From NCBI GenBank assembly GCA_002411345.1, contig DHSL01000055.1, forward strand, positions 1 to 64,000: a stretch of DNA of 64,000 nt. The letters are read 5' to 3'. The notes beneath the pieces were generated by a model, which was not told the DNA's origin, searched no databases, and saw only the letters and a list, made by a program, of their open reading frames with translations. Position numbers and translations under genes: made by a program. This document shows positions 17,656-26,901 of the stretch, piece by piece (the first letter of the stretch is position 1; every line of letters starts with the position of its first letter). This DNA is from Bacteroidales bacterium UBA5287. Lineage in GTDB: Bacteria > Bacteroidota > Bacteroidia > Bacteroidales > Dysgonomonadaceae.

Positions 17656-17687
17656 TTTGTATGATTTAATAAATGAGTTTATCTTTG
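17656..17687 (+). promoter_or_regulatory. Full Bacteroidetes promoter for the LysE-type gene
   Basis: TTTG at 17656-17659, a 20-base spacer and TATCTTTG at 17680-17687: both -33 and -7 elements at the canonical spacing. Start of transcription expected near 17694. Confidence 0.7.
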
Positions 17688-17731
17688 TTGCTTTAATGTG
17701 AGTTGATTTGCTATTGTTCGAAATATAGAAT

Positions 17732-18355
17732 ATGTTTTTATTTATTGTAAAAGGTATAATTATTGGTTTATTGGTCTCTGCACCAATGGGACCAATAGGA
17801 ATGCTTACTATCCAAAGAACGTTGTTGAGAGGAAGGTGGCATGGATTTGCAACTGGCATCGGAGCAATGTTGTCCGATTTGGTTTATGCGACTTTAATAA
17901 TGATGACAGTCGGTAAAGTATCTCATTTCATTGAAGATAACAGGGTGCCATTTTTATGGATCTCAAGTATAATTCTTATTGGTTTTGGTTTTTTAGTTTA
18001 TAGAACAAATCCAATTAAAGATTGGGCGTCAAATGTTTTACCTATGCAGACGCGTTACATAAAGGACTTTGCGACTTCATTTGTACTTACTTTCTCAAAT
18101 GTGTCAATTATTTTTGTGTTTCTAACTTTATATACACAAATGTCATTTAACCCGGTTAGAGAAGGAACAACTCAAATAATTATTGCTATTTCAACAATTG
18201 CTTTGGGAGCTCTTATTTGGTGGTTTGTTGTAACATCAATAGTTTCAAAGATGCGTAAACACTTTAATCGCAGAGGATTGATACTCTTAAATCGGATTGT
18301 TGGAACAATTTTTATGATAATTGGGGTGGCTGGTCTGATATTAAATCATTATTGA
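17732..18355 (+). CDS. LysE-type amino-acid/metabolite exporter
   Basis: A 207-residue integral membrane protein of the LysE/RhtB family. It shows the family hallmark SAPMGPIGMLTIQRTLLRG near residues 16-34 and about six hydrophobic segments with short loops, ending in a hydrophobic helix. LysE members export amino acids or related small molecules by proton antiport; the substrate cannot be read here. It sits alone, transcribed away from purL and convergent with a phosphoesterase gene four bases from its stop, with a complete promoter upstream. Confidence 0.85.
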   Translation: MFLFIVKGIIIGLLVSAPMGPIGMLTIQRTLLRGRWHGFATGIGAMLSDLVYATLIMMTVGKVSHFIEDNRVPFLWISSIILIGFGFLVYRTNPIKDWASNVLPMQTRYIKDFATSFVLTFSNVSIIFVFLTLYTQMSFNPVREGTTQIIIAISTIALGALIWWFVVTSIVSKMRKHFNRRGLILLNRIVGTIFMIIGVAGLILNHY

Positions 18356-18359
18356 AAAC

Positions 18360-18857
18360 CTACCATCTTTTAGCCATTTCAATTACTTCCAAATCTCTAA
18401 TATTACCATCATCAATTACAAAACGTAATAGGGTTCTTACCTTATGTATTCCATAAATTCCGGCAGAACCGGGATTCATGTGCAAACATTTTAATTTGTC
18501 ATCGTACATGACTTTTAAAATATGAGAATGACCTGATATGAATAGTTTTGGGGGGTTAGTAATCAGTTCATTACGAATTGATGGGTCATATCTATTGGGA
18601 TAACCACCTATGTGCTTGATAACTACTTCAATATTTTCTTCGGTAAATCGAAGTCTTTCTGGAAAAGCAGAACGAACTCTGTAATCATCAATATTTCCAT
18701 ATACTGCTCGAAAAGGTTTGATAGATTCAAATTTTTGAGCAATTTCCATTGATCCTATGTCTCCTGCATGCCAAATCTCATCACAATTTTCAAAATAGGT
18801 CTCAAAAGCTTCATCCCAATAATCGTGTGTGTCAGATAATAATCCGATTTTTTTCAT
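18360..18857 (-). CDS. YfcE/MJ0936-type metallophosphoesterase
   Basis: A 165-residue calcineurin-like phosphodiesterase. The metal-binding motifs are in order: LLSDTHDYWDE (D and H ligands near residues 8-10), HAGDIGS, YGNIDDYR (N of the GN[HI]D motif, with I replacing H as in this subgroup) and ISGHSHILK (GHxH). The small size and motif set match YfcE-like enzymes, which hydrolyse phosphodiesters in vitro with unclear natural substrates. Transcribed convergently to the LysE-type gene and divergently from ppk, with its own -7 box. Confidence 0.88.
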   Translation of the reverse strand: MKKIGLLSDTHDYWDEAFETYFENCDEIWHAGDIGSMEIAQKFESIKPFRAVYGNIDDYRVRSAFPERLRFTEENIEVVIKHIGGYPNRYDPSIRNELITNPPKLFISGHSHILKVMYDDKLKCLHMNPGSAGIYGIHKVRTLLRFVIDDGNIRDLEVIEMAKRW

Positions 18858-18876
18858 CTCTCTTTTATTATTTCAA

Positions 18877-18884
18877 CAAAGTTA
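18877..18884 (-). promoter_or_regulatory. -7 box for the phosphoesterase gene
   Basis: Minus strand TAACTTTG, an exact TAnnTTTG match, 20 bases before the start codon. Confidence 0.5.
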
Positions 18885-18916
18885 GTATTTTTACAAAAAA
18901 TAATTATATTTCTGCT

Positions 18917-21001
18917 ATGGAAAAGGGGCAATATTCATATTTTAAAAGGGACATCAGCTGGCTGTCATTTAATCATAGGGTATTAATGGAAGCAAAAGAT
19001 GAGCGATTGCCTGTTTATGAACGCATTAAATTCTTGTCAATCTATTCATCTAATCTTGAGGAATTTTATAAGGTAAGGGTCTCAGGATATCATAGTTCGC
19101 TGATTGAAAGCGTTGAACGTGATGAAACTGTTGAAGAAGCACTGCAAGTATTAATGCAAATCACTGAAATTGTAACAGAGCATCAAAAAGAATATAATTA
19201 TATATTCAATTTAATGATTTTACCTGAATTGGAGAAAAATCATATTATTTTGTATCAAACGCATGATGTGATTCCTTTTCATAGACCGTATGTGGAAAAA
19301 TATTTTAACGAAGAGGTTTTCCCTTTTCTACAACCTATGATAATACAGAAAGATGCAATTCATTCATTTATTCAGGATGGTCGTATTTATCAGGTTGTAA
19401 GTCTGCTAAAGAAGAAAAAGAAGAGAAACACCGGAAATGATTTGCAATATACTTACGCAATCATGAAAATTCCGTATACCAAAATTCCAAGATTTATTGA
19501 ACTGCCTGAGTTTGATGGAAAATATTATATCATGTTTATTGATGATATAATTAAAGCAAATCTAAGCAGCGTTTTCCCTGGATATGAAATAATTGATTGC
19601 TTTAGTATTACAATTTCAAGAGATGCTGATTTTACCTTGGAAAATGAGGACCAAAAGGATATTGCACAAAAAATTCTGAAGAAAGTGCGAAAAAGAAAAA
19701 TTGGCGCGGTAACACGCTTTCAGTATGACAGAAGTATGCCTGATTATTTCTTGAAATATTTATGTGAATCATACGAAATAGAAGAGGAAGAACTTCTGCC
19801 ATCGGGTAAATATCTTAATCTACAGGAACTGTCAAAACTGCCAAATCCGGTGGGGCAACGTTTGAAAAGACAACTACCGGTACCTTTACGAGTGCCTGTT
19901 TTTGAAGACAATACATCTATTCTAAGAGTATTACGAAATCAGGATGTGATGCTGAATTTCCCTTATCAATCTTTTGATTACTTACTTCGTTTTCTAATGC
20001 AGGCGGCTTTCGATCCAAAGGTGCTGGAAATAAAGGTTACTCAATACCGGGTTGCAGAAAATTCAGCGGTCATAAACTCACTTATTAGTGCAGCAAAAAA
20101 TGGAAAGAAAGTGACCGTTTTTGTTGAAATGAAAGCACGCTTTGATGAAGAAAACAATTATATTTCTGCCGAAATGATGCAGGACGCGGGAATAAATGTG
20201 ATATACAGCTTACCGGGACTAAAAGTGCATGCTAAACTGGCTTATGTAAGAAAAAGAAGCAACGAACCGGATCAACCGTTAAAAGGTTATGCTTATCTCA
20301 GTACGGGTAACTTTAATGAAAAGACAGCAAGACAATACTCTGATTGCGGATTACTGACTTCCGACAAAGATATTATTCATGATATTGATGAAATCTTTAA
20401 TATTTTGGAAGGTAAACCGCATGAAAGAAAATTCAAACATTTATTGGTCGCTCAATTCAATATGGTTCCTGAAATATTGAAAATGATTAATCGAGAAATT
20501 GAAAATGTGAAGAATGGCGGAGTAGGGCGCATTGTCCTAAAAATGAATAGCTTGGAAGATAAAGAAATGATTAAAGCTTTGTACGAAGCTAGTGAAGCGG
20601 GGGTCAAAATAGATCTTATTGTAAGAGGAATTTGTTGTTTAATCCCTAATCAGTCTTATAGTAAAAATATTAAGGTTACAAGAATAGTGGATGCTTTTTT
20701 GGAACATAGCCGTGTATGGTATTTCTATAATCAGGGACAGGAAAATGTGTATCTTTCTTCGGCCGACTGGATGGAACGAAACCTCAGGCGCAGAATTGAA
20801 TCTGCTTTCCCAATAAAATCGGAACGTCTTAAAAAACAGCTAATCGATTTGCTAAATATTCAACTTTCAGATAATCAAAGTGCAGTATGGGTGGATGAAA
20901 ATATGGAAAATGTTTTTAAACATAACAACCAACCTCCAATAAGGGCACAATTAGCTTTTTATGAGTATCTAAAAATAAATACTGAGAAAGGATTAATATG
21001 A
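18917..21001 (+). CDS. ppk1: Polyphosphate kinase 1
   Basis: A 694-residue polyphosphate kinase that polymerises ATP gamma-phosphate into polyphosphate. The reading frame is open 56 codons further upstream, but I chose the ATG at 18917 because it begins the conserved N-terminus (YFKRDISWLSFNHRV) and because the upstream part lies across the start of the divergent phosphoesterase gene. The autophosphorylated histidine is H438 in LKVHAKLAYV, and a second HKD-like histidine occurs in FLEHSRVWYF. N, head, C1 and C2 domains appear complete. Single gene. Role in stress and phosphate storage is known of the family, not seen here. Confidence 0.94.
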   Translation: MEKGQYSYFKRDISWLSFNHRVLMEAKDERLPVYERIKFLSIYSSNLEEFYKVRVSGYHSSLIESVERDETVEEALQVLMQITEIVTEHQKEYNYIFNLMILPELEKNHIILYQTHDVIPFHRPYVEKYFNEEVFPFLQPMIIQKDAIHSFIQDGRIYQVVSLLKKKKKRNTGNDLQYTYAIMKIPYTKIPRFIELPEFDGKYYIMFIDDIIKANLSSVFPGYEIIDCFSITISRDADFTLENEDQKDIAQKILKKVRKRKIGAVTRFQYDRSMPDYFLKYLCESYEIEEEELLPSGKYLNLQELSKLPNPVGQRLKRQLPVPLRVPVFEDNTSILRVLRNQDVMLNFPYQSFDYLLRFLMQAAFDPKVLEIKVTQYRVAENSAVINSLISAAKNGKKVTVFVEMKARFDEENNYISAEMMQDAGINVIYSLPGLKVHAKLAYVRKRSNEPDQPLKGYAYLSTGNFNEKTARQYSDCGLLTSDKDIIHDIDEIFNILEGKPHERKFKHLLVAQFNMVPEILKMINREIENVKNGGVGRIVLKMNSLEDKEMIKALYEASEAGVKIDLIVRGICCLIPNQSYSKNIKVTRIVDAFLEHSRVWYFYNQGQENVYLSSADWMERNLRRRIESAFPIKSERLKKQLIDLLNIQLSDNQSAVWVDENMENVFKHNNQPPIRAQLAFYEYLKINTEKGLI

Positions 21002-21098
21002 AAAATTGCTCTCATCTTGGTCTCATCATGGTATCACAGCCTAATCATAAGTAGACTCTATAACAACACAAACGATATCTCTAATATCGAATATCTTA

Positions 21099-21125
21099 CA
21101 TTGGAATTTACATCAAATCCCAATG
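21099..21125. terminator. Hairpin between convergent ppk and the ATP synthase operon
   Basis: An 11-bp stem with one mismatch (21099-21109 against 21115-21125) and a five-base loop in the gap between the two convergent units. T-rich sequence follows on the plus strand. Probable terminator for ppk and possibly for the atp operon. Confidence 0.5.
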
Positions 21126-21169
21126 CATTTTATTCCAAAATAATATCGAATACAGCCTCTGATTGTGAA

Positions 21170-22039
21170 CTATTTCTTTTTTCCGAATGAACCGCTGACA
21201 ATATCAAGCAATTCATTTGTAATCGACTGTTGACGCAATTTGTTGTGTTGAATGGTCAATTCGCTAATCAAATCATCAGCATTGTCAGTCGCAATCTGCA
21301 TTGCCATTGCACGAGCTGCATGTTCAGATGTTACTGAGTCTGAATGAACTGTATAGAATTTTAACTTTAGTACACTGGGTATCAGTTGATTGACAATGGT
21401 GGTCTTGTCCGGCTCTACAATATAATCTAATGTCTTCTGATTTGTATCTACTGGTTTTAATTGAATTGGTAAGAATGTCTCTACAGTCAATATCTGATTT
21501 GCCCTGTTTTTAAAATGATGATAAATTAATACTACTTCATCAATTTTTTTTGAAAGGAACAAGTCTATCAATTTTCCTGTAAATACTTGTGCCATATCAT
21601 ACGATGGAGTTTCACTCTCATCATTATAATTTCCTTGAGGAGTAAATCCTAAAGCTTTTGTGGCCTTAGCTACCTTATCTCCAAATGGATAGATGAGAAT
21701 GTCCTCTTTTTCAAGATGTTGATACTTTTTTACAGTTTCTTTTAGTTTGTCAATAACATTATTGTTAAATCTACCTGCCAAACTTGAGTTGGACGAAAAG
21801 GCTACAATTGCAACTCGTTTTACTTTGCGAACTTCCGAAAGAGGAGATGGATATTCAAACTCTGAACTTAAGAATATACTCAGTAATTCGTCCATCTTCT
21901 TCTGGTAAGGGTACAAATTCTCTATCCTGTTCTGGGCTTTCTTTAATTTCGCAGAAGAAATCATCATCATCGCTGATGTGATTTTCTGCGTTGACTTGAC
22001 TGATTGAATTCTTGATTTTATTTCTTTTAAAGAAGCCAT
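21170..22039 (-). CDS. atpG: ATP synthase F1 gamma subunit
   Basis: A 289-residue gamma subunit, the rotating central stalk of F1. The N-terminal coiled-coil start ASLKEIKSRIQSVKSTQKITSAM and the C-terminal coil ending in ITNELLDIVSGSF are the two helices that enter the alpha3beta3 head; the Rossmann-like middle is normal. It is the last gene of the operon, 10 bases after atpA. Membrane-peripheral, cytoplasmic side. Confidence 0.96.
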   Translation of the reverse strand: MASLKEIKSRIQSVKSTQKITSAMMMISSAKLKKAQNRIENLYPYQKKMDELLSIFLSSEFEYPSPLSEVRKVKRVAIVAFSSNSSLAGRFNNNVIDKLKETVKKYQHLEKEDILIYPFGDKVAKATKALGFTPQGNYNDESETPSYDMAQVFTGKLIDLFLSKKIDEVVLIYHHFKNRANQILTVETFLPIQLKPVDTNQKTLDYIVEPDKTTIVNQLIPSVLKLKFYTVHSDSVTSEHAARAMAMQIATDNADDLISELTIQHNKLRQQSITNELLDIVSGSFGKKK

Positions 22040-22049
22040 TTCCTGTTAA

Positions 22050-23645
22050 TTATAAATATTTTAAGATTTGTTTTATTGTTTCATCGGCAGTGAGTCTTAT
22101 TTTACGAGTAACATCATCGTCAATCTTTCCACTTTTAATTACATCAAGAACATCTTTTTGATGATGAAGCTCTAAAGTATGAATGAATTGTTTCTCAAAT
22201 TCTTGCACTTTGTCGATGGGAACATTTGATAATAAACCATTTGTACCACAATATAAAACGGCTACCTGTTTCTCAACACTCATTGGATCGTGAAGAGCCT
22301 GAACAAGTAATCTCTCATTCTTAAGACCTTTATTTATGGTCATAGCAGTCACTTTATCCATATCTCCACCGAATTTAGTAAATGCTGCCAATTCCTGATA
22401 TTGAGCCTGATCTATCTTTAATGTACCGGCCACTTTTTTCATCGGCTTTATTTGAGCAGTACCACCAACACGAGATACTGAAATACCGACATTGATTGCT
22501 GGACGATTGCCTTGATTAAACAAGTCTGTATCCAAAAATATCTGTCCGTCTGTAATTGAAATAACATTCGTTGGGATATAGGCTGACACATCACCGGCTT
22601 GAGTTTCAATAATTGGAAGTGCTGTAAGAGAACCGCCTCCCTTGACTTTGCCCTTGAGACTTTCAGGCAGGTCGTTCATGTTTTCCGCAACTTCTTGTTG
22701 AGAAATAATTCGTGCTGCGCGTTCAAGTAATCTTGAATGTAGATAGAAAATGTCTCCCGGATAGGCTTCACGTCCCGAAGGGCGCTGAAGAATCAATGAT
22801 ACTTCTCGGTAAGCAACAGCTTGTTTGGATAAATCATCATAAACAACTAAAGCATTTCTACCGGTATCGCGGAAATATTCTCCAATGGCTGCTCCTGCAA
22901 ATGGTGCATAATATTGCATGGCTGCCGGATCAGAACCGTTGGCCGCTACAACAATTGTATATGGCATCGCTCCATACTCAGTAAGCGTATTCACTATAGA
23001 TGCTACTGTGGAACCTTTTTGGCCGATTGCTACATAAATGCAATAAACGGGATCGCCTTCATCATAATTCTTTCTTTGATTGATTATCGTGTCAATAGCA
23101 ATACTCGTTTTCCCAGTTTGCCGGTCTCCAATGATAAGCTCACGTTGACCTCTTCCAATGGGTATCATAGCATCTACAGATTTTAATCCGGTTTGCAATG
23201 GAGTAGTAACAGGTTGACGAAAGATTACACCAGGGGCTTTTCTTTCAAGTGGTAACTCAATTAGCTCGCCTGCTATTTTCCCTTTTCCGTCAATGGGTTG
23301 TCCTATCGTGTTTATTACTCTACCAAGCATGCCTTCTCCAACATAAATTGAGGCTACACGATTCGTACGTTTAACAATATCTCCTTCCTTTACTTCAAAC
23401 GAAGCACCTAATAAGACGGCGCCAACATTGTCTTCTTCAAGATTCATCACAATTGCTTGCAAGCCATTTTCGAATTCCAGTAATTCGTAGGCTTGGGCAT
23501 TGCGTAATCCGAAAATACGGACAACACCATCGCTCACTCTCATTACGACACCAGTTTCATTATATTTGACATCTGTGTCTATTCCTTCCAGTTGCATCTG
23601 CAACACTTTGGAAACTTCGCTTGTCTTTATTGAATTATCAGACAT
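22050..23645 (-). CDS. atpA: ATP synthase F1 alpha subunit
   Basis: A 531-residue alpha subunit carrying the non-catalytic nucleotide sites of F1. The Walker A loop GDRQTGKT is at 173-180 and the alpha-subunit signature PAINVGISVSRVGG is present. Length is slightly above the 500-520 usual in many bacteria, as in other Bacteroidetes. It follows atpH after 43 bases. Confidence 0.97.
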   Translation of the reverse strand: MSDNSIKTSEVSKVLQMQLEGIDTDVKYNETGVVMRVSDGVVRIFGLRNAQAYELLEFENGLQAIVMNLEEDNVGAVLLGASFEVKEGDIVKRTNRVASIYVGEGMLGRVINTIGQPIDGKGKIAGELIELPLERKAPGVIFRQPVTTPLQTGLKSVDAMIPIGRGQRELIIGDRQTGKTSIAIDTIINQRKNYDEGDPVYCIYVAIGQKGSTVASIVNTLTEYGAMPYTIVVAANGSDPAAMQYYAPFAGAAIGEYFRDTGRNALVVYDDLSKQAVAYREVSLILQRPSGREAYPGDIFYLHSRLLERAARIISQQEVAENMNDLPESLKGKVKGGGSLTALPIIETQAGDVSAYIPTNVISITDGQIFLDTDLFNQGNRPAINVGISVSRVGGTAQIKPMKKVAGTLKIDQAQYQELAAFTKFGGDMDKVTAMTINKGLKNERLLVQALHDPMSVEKQVAVLYCGTNGLLSNVPIDKVQEFEKQFIHTLELHHQKDVLDVIKSGKIDDDVTRKIRLTADETIKQILKYL

Positions 23646-23688
23646 ATTTATTCTATCGTTAACAAGCTGATTACTTGTATGATTTCAA

Positions 23689-24237
23689 TTATATTTTGTT
23701 TATTTGTTTTAATTCTTTCTTTATTCGATTCAATTGACCGGAAATGCTGGCATCCCACCTATAATCCTCAACTTGAAGAACGAAACCTCCTATGATATCT
23801 GGATTTACATCACTTGTAAATTCTACAGTACCGCCAATTTGTTCCTCAATCATAACCTTTAAACGCTCGATTACACTGGGATCAGTCTTTACTGCTGTAG
23901 TTAGCGTTCCTAAATGAATATTATGACGCTTTCTATATAGTTCTGTATATCGACTTGCTATGGATTCTAGTTTATTTTCTCGTTTGTTTTCTATTAACAG
24001 GTCAAAAAACTTATCCATACTGTTGGAAACATTACCTCCAACTGCTGTAATAAGGATCTTTTTCTTTTTTGATTTTGATACAACGGGACTTGATAAACTT
24101 TGTTGCAAATTTTTTACTATCTTAAATATTTGAACAAGAAAGGTCATTTCTGAATATACCTTCTTCTCCTCATCATTTTGAGTAGCAAAATTCAACAGTG
24201 CTGTTGCATATCTCGAAGATATTAATCCTTCATTCAT
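23689..24237 (-). CDS. atpH: ATP synthase F1 delta subunit
   Basis: A 182-residue OSCP/delta subunit that ties the F1 head to the peripheral b stalk. The N-terminal helical bundle begins ISSRYATALLNFA, and the C-terminal conserved segment NPDIIGGFVLQVEDYRWDASISGQL is intact. It lies six bases after atpF, indicating tight coupling in the operon. Confidence 0.95.
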   Translation of the reverse strand: MNEGLISSRYATALLNFATQNDEEKKVYSEMTFLVQIFKIVKNLQQSLSSPVVSKSKKKKILITAVGGNVSNSMDKFFDLLIENKRENKLESIASRYTELYRKRHNIHLGTLTTAVKTDPSVIERLKVMIEEQIGGTVEFTSDVNPDIIGGFVLQVEDYRWDASISGQLNRIKKELKQINKI

Positions 24238-24243
24238 TTCTAT

Positions 24244-24744
24244 TTATGATTTAGATATTTCTATCTCGTCAAGCAAACGATCTATCATATTCATTTGCTT
24301 TTCATTCTTATCCAATTCTTGGCGAAGTACCTTTTCTGCTATATCTACAGATAGGAGAGCTATTTCACTTCTTATTTCTCTTAATGCATTCTCCTTTTCT
24401 GTTTGAATCTGCATCTTGGCGTTCGTTATTATCTTATCAGCTTCTTCTTTAGCTTTAACTTTCGCCAATTCAATCATCTGATCACGTGTCTTGGCTGACT
24501 CTTCAATGAGTTTGCCTTGTTCGTGACGTGTTTGTGCTAATAGTGCTTCACTACTTTTCTTAACAGTAGCAAGTTCATCATGTGCTTTTTTTGCAGCCAA
24601 CAAGGAGTCGTCAATATAGGCATTTCGAGTGTTCACCGATTTTATGACAATCGGAAAACCGAACTTAACCAATATGAAAACAACAATGCCGAATGCAATG
24701 AGCATCCAAAACACGAGACCAGGTTCAGGAGTTAATAGAGACAT
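24244..24744 (-). CDS. atpF: ATP synthase Fo b subunit
   Basis: A 166-residue b subunit. One membrane helix (residues about 8-30, GLVFWMLIAFGIVVFILVKF) is followed by a long charged helix that forms the peripheral stalk dimer. Only one b gene is present, so the stalk should be a homodimer. Located 13 bases downstream of atpE. Confidence 0.95.
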   Translation of the reverse strand: MSLLTPEPGLVFWMLIAFGIVVFILVKFGFPIVIKSVNTRNAYIDDSLLAAKKAHDELATVKKSSEALLAQTRHEQGKLIEESAKTRDQMIELAKVKAKEEADKIITNAKMQIQTEKENALREIRSEIALLSVDIAEKVLRQELDKNEKQMNMIDRLLDEIEISKS

Positions 24745-24757
24745 TCTTTTTTAGTTT

Positions 24758-25006
24758 TTAAAGAATGAAACCACAAACTACTACTGCAAACAGACAAACA
24801 CCTTCAATAAGTGCCGCTGCAATAATCATTGTTGAACGAATATCGCCTGCTGCTTCGGGTTGACGAGCAATTCCTTCCATAGCTGAACTACCGATTTTAC
24901 CAATTCCAATGCCAGCTCCAATAGCTGCAATTCCTGTTCCCAATGATAATCCTAATGTGCCTAAACCTGCTTCTGCAGCTTGTAATAAAATTGAAAGTAA
25001 TAACAT
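24758..25006 (-). CDS. atpE: ATP synthase Fo c subunit
   Basis: An 82-residue hairpin of two membrane helices that forms the rotor ring. The ion-binding carboxylate is E68 in AAALIEGV of helix 2. Helix 1 lacks the glutamine and helix 2 lacks the Glu-Ser/Thr pair that mark sodium-binding rings, so proton coupling is the better reading. The polar loop ARQPEA is intact. Confidence 0.95.
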   Translation of the reverse strand: MLLLSILLQAAEAGLGTLGLSLGTGIAAIGAGIGIGKIGSSAMEGIARQPEAAGDIRSTMIIAAALIEGVCLFAVVVCGFIL

Positions 25007-25058
25007 AATGTTAGTTTTAATAATCGTTATTATATAATTTAAAAATTGACTCTTTGTT

Positions 25059-26165
25059 TTAATCCTCTACTACTGATTCTTCTATATGTTTTGTATGATG
25101 CGGTTTTATGCGTGCCATACCTATATAAAGAGCAGTCAGTATAGTAAATACATATGCCTGAATGTAAGCAACTAAAAGTTCTACAAAATCCATAAATACA
25201 ACGAATACAACTGCTACCCCTGTCATTGTCGCATTTATAGCTGTTCCTAGACTAACTGTAACAAAAATGACGCAAGTTAATCCAAGTACAATGGAATGTC
25301 CTGCCATAATGTTTGCAAAAAGACGAATCATGAGAGTAAAAGGTTTTGTAAATACACTTACTAATTCAATTGCAGGCATTAATGGAATGGGGACTTTCAA
25401 CCATGTTGGAACATCAGGCCAAAATATATCTTTGAAATATTCTTTTGTTCCTGAAAAAGTAACCACAAAAAAAGTTACTAAAGCCAGTACTAATGTTATG
25501 GCTATATTACCTGTAACATTTGCTCCACCTGGAAAGATTGGAATTAATCCTAATAGATTATTTGTAAATATAAAAAAGAACAGGGTTAATAGATATGGAG
25601 CATATTTGTCAGAACCTTCACCAATTGTAGGTTTAATAATATCATTGTTTATTGAAACGATCAGGATTTCCATCATACCAACAAAACCTTTCTTTGGATT
25701 CATCGGATCTTGTTTATATGATCGTGCTACAATCATTACAATAATAATCAATAAGATTGATGCAATGAATAATGATGCTGCATTTTTAGTAAACGACAAA
25801 TCTAATGGTCTACTCTCATTCCCATTGTTATCTTTTACTACAATTTTGTCTTTGTATTTACCATTATCTGCAATGTAGTACCCATTATAAGAGCCATCAT
25901 TTTGATGAAATCTATTAGACATAAACACTTCCCAACCCTTAGATTTGCTATATAGAATCACAGGTAATGGAATTGTTAAATGAATATCACCACTACTAAA
26001 AATATGCCATTCATATGAATCGGCTATATGTCCAAGAATCAACTCTTTAACATCTCCTTCTTCAGATGCACTTTCTGTAGTAGGTTGTTCTGCAGCTTTT
26101 AAAGAAGATGCAATGAACAGCAATCCAATAATGAGCAGATAATAAATGTTGAACTTACTTTTCAT
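25059..26165 (-). CDS. atpB: ATP synthase Fo a subunit with extended N-terminus
   Basis: A 368-residue a subunit, the proton half-channel. The essential arginine is R281 in FTLMIRLFANIMAGH. It is about 100 residues longer than the E. coli protein: residues 1-24 look like a cleavable signal peptide (ending SLKAAEQ), then an extracytoplasmic domain of about 100 residues comes before the first channel helix near 130. This extension is a known feature of Bacteroidetes a subunits, as far as I recall. Its start overlaps the end of the upstream membrane-protein gene by 11 bases. Confidence 0.95.
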   Translation of the reverse strand: MKSKFNIYYLLIIGLLFIASSLKAAEQPTTESASEEGDVKELILGHIADSYEWHIFSSGDIHLTIPLPVILYSKSKGWEVFMSNRFHQNDGSYNGYYIADNGKYKDKIVVKDNNGNESRPLDLSFTKNAASLFIASILLIIIVMIVARSYKQDPMNPKKGFVGMMEILIVSINNDIIKPTIGEGSDKYAPYLLTLFFFIFTNNLLGLIPIFPGGANVTGNIAITLVLALVTFFVVTFSGTKEYFKDIFWPDVPTWLKVPIPLMPAIELVSVFTKPFTLMIRLFANIMAGHSIVLGLTCVIFVTVSLGTAINATMTGVAVVFVVFMDFVELLVAYIQAYVFTILTALYIGMARIKPHHTKHIEESVVED

Positions 26166-26619
26166 TTATAATATTCTGTTGTTCCTTATTATTATTTGAT
26201 TGTTTCAACATGTTGTTCAATCTTTCTAATTCTTTTTTCATCCATTTTTCTGATTTCAGAAGTATATATGTTTCTATTATCAAAAATATTAAGTAATAAA
26301 TAATGAACATAACCGCAAAATTATAGATGTCGGATTTATTCATTACCCAATAAATAATGACTAGTGTTAAGCTGAAAATCACTTTTGCCACCTTCATTGC
26401 CATGTATTTTTTGATAAGACTTTTTGAATCTGATTTAACCGCTTTTCCAAGCACAATCAATAATACTACTCCGAAAACAAAAAAGAAAACCGGTAAAATC
26501 CAATATCCTTTGAACACTGATTCTGGGAAGTATGTCGTTTGAATCCATTGAATTCCAAAACCAAAAACAAGCATTGCAAGAATGAGTATAACCAGAAAAT
26601 GGTTAAATAAACTTTTCAT
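26155..26619 (-). CDS. Small membrane protein of the atp operon, AtpI-like position
   Basis: A 154-residue protein with about four hydrophobic helices (residues 5-25, 37-58, 75-95, 100-122) and a charged, asparagine-rich tail. It occupies the place where many operons carry atpI, the c-ring assembly factor, but I see no clear AtpI motif. It starts two bases after atpC and overlaps atpB by 11 bases, so its production is tied to the a subunit. A role in Fo assembly is inferred from position only. Confidence 0.75.
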   Translation of the reverse strand: MKSLFNHFLVILILAMLVFGFGIQWIQTTYFPESVFKGYWILPVFFFVFGVVLLIVLGKAVKSDSKSLIKKYMAMKVAKVIFSLTLVIIYWVMNKSDIYNFAVMFIIYYLIFLIIETYILLKSEKWMKKELERLNNMLKQSNNNKEQQNIINEK

Positions 26620-26621
26620 AA

Positions 26622-26867
26622 TTATTCTTTAATGGATTCAATAAGTATGGTTATCTTATTATTGTTCATTTCCACAACACCATTCAATATAGAAAGTGTT
26701 GTTGTTTCTTCATTATGAACATAAGAGATTTTCCCCTTTTTCAATAATGAAATAATTGGAGCATGATCATTCAGCATTGAAAAAGAGCCTATTGTTCCAG
26801 GTACTGAAACACTTGTCACTTCTCCGCTAAAGTATTTTTTTTCAGGTGTAAGTACTTCCAATTTCAT
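26622..26867 (-). CDS. atpC: ATP synthase F1 epsilon subunit
   Basis: An 81-residue epsilon subunit starting at the ATG that gives MKLEVLTPEKKYFSGEV, the family's conserved beginning; an upstream in-frame ATG would add 19 asparagine-rich residues and run into the atpD coding end, so it was rejected. Only the N-terminal beta-sandwich is present: the C-terminal helical hairpin that inhibits ATP hydrolysis in many bacteria is missing. Short epsilon subunits are usual in Bacteroidetes. It lies 34 bases after atpD. Confidence 0.92.
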   Translation of the reverse strand: MKLEVLTPEKKYFSGEVTSVSVPGTIGSFSMLNDHAPIISLLKKGKISYVHNEETTTLSILNGVVEMNNNKITILIESIKE

Positions 26868-26901
26868 TATTAAGAAAATAAATATGTTAATATAAATATT
26901 A

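Noticed and set aside
17617..17859. Minus-strand 80-codon frame over the LysE-type gene start
   Set aside because: It is antisense to a well-supported gene and to its promoter, with no protein-like features.
18749..18916. Longer polyphosphate kinase start
   Set aside because: The extra 56 codons lie across the start and promoter of the divergent phosphoesterase gene and lack family similarity.
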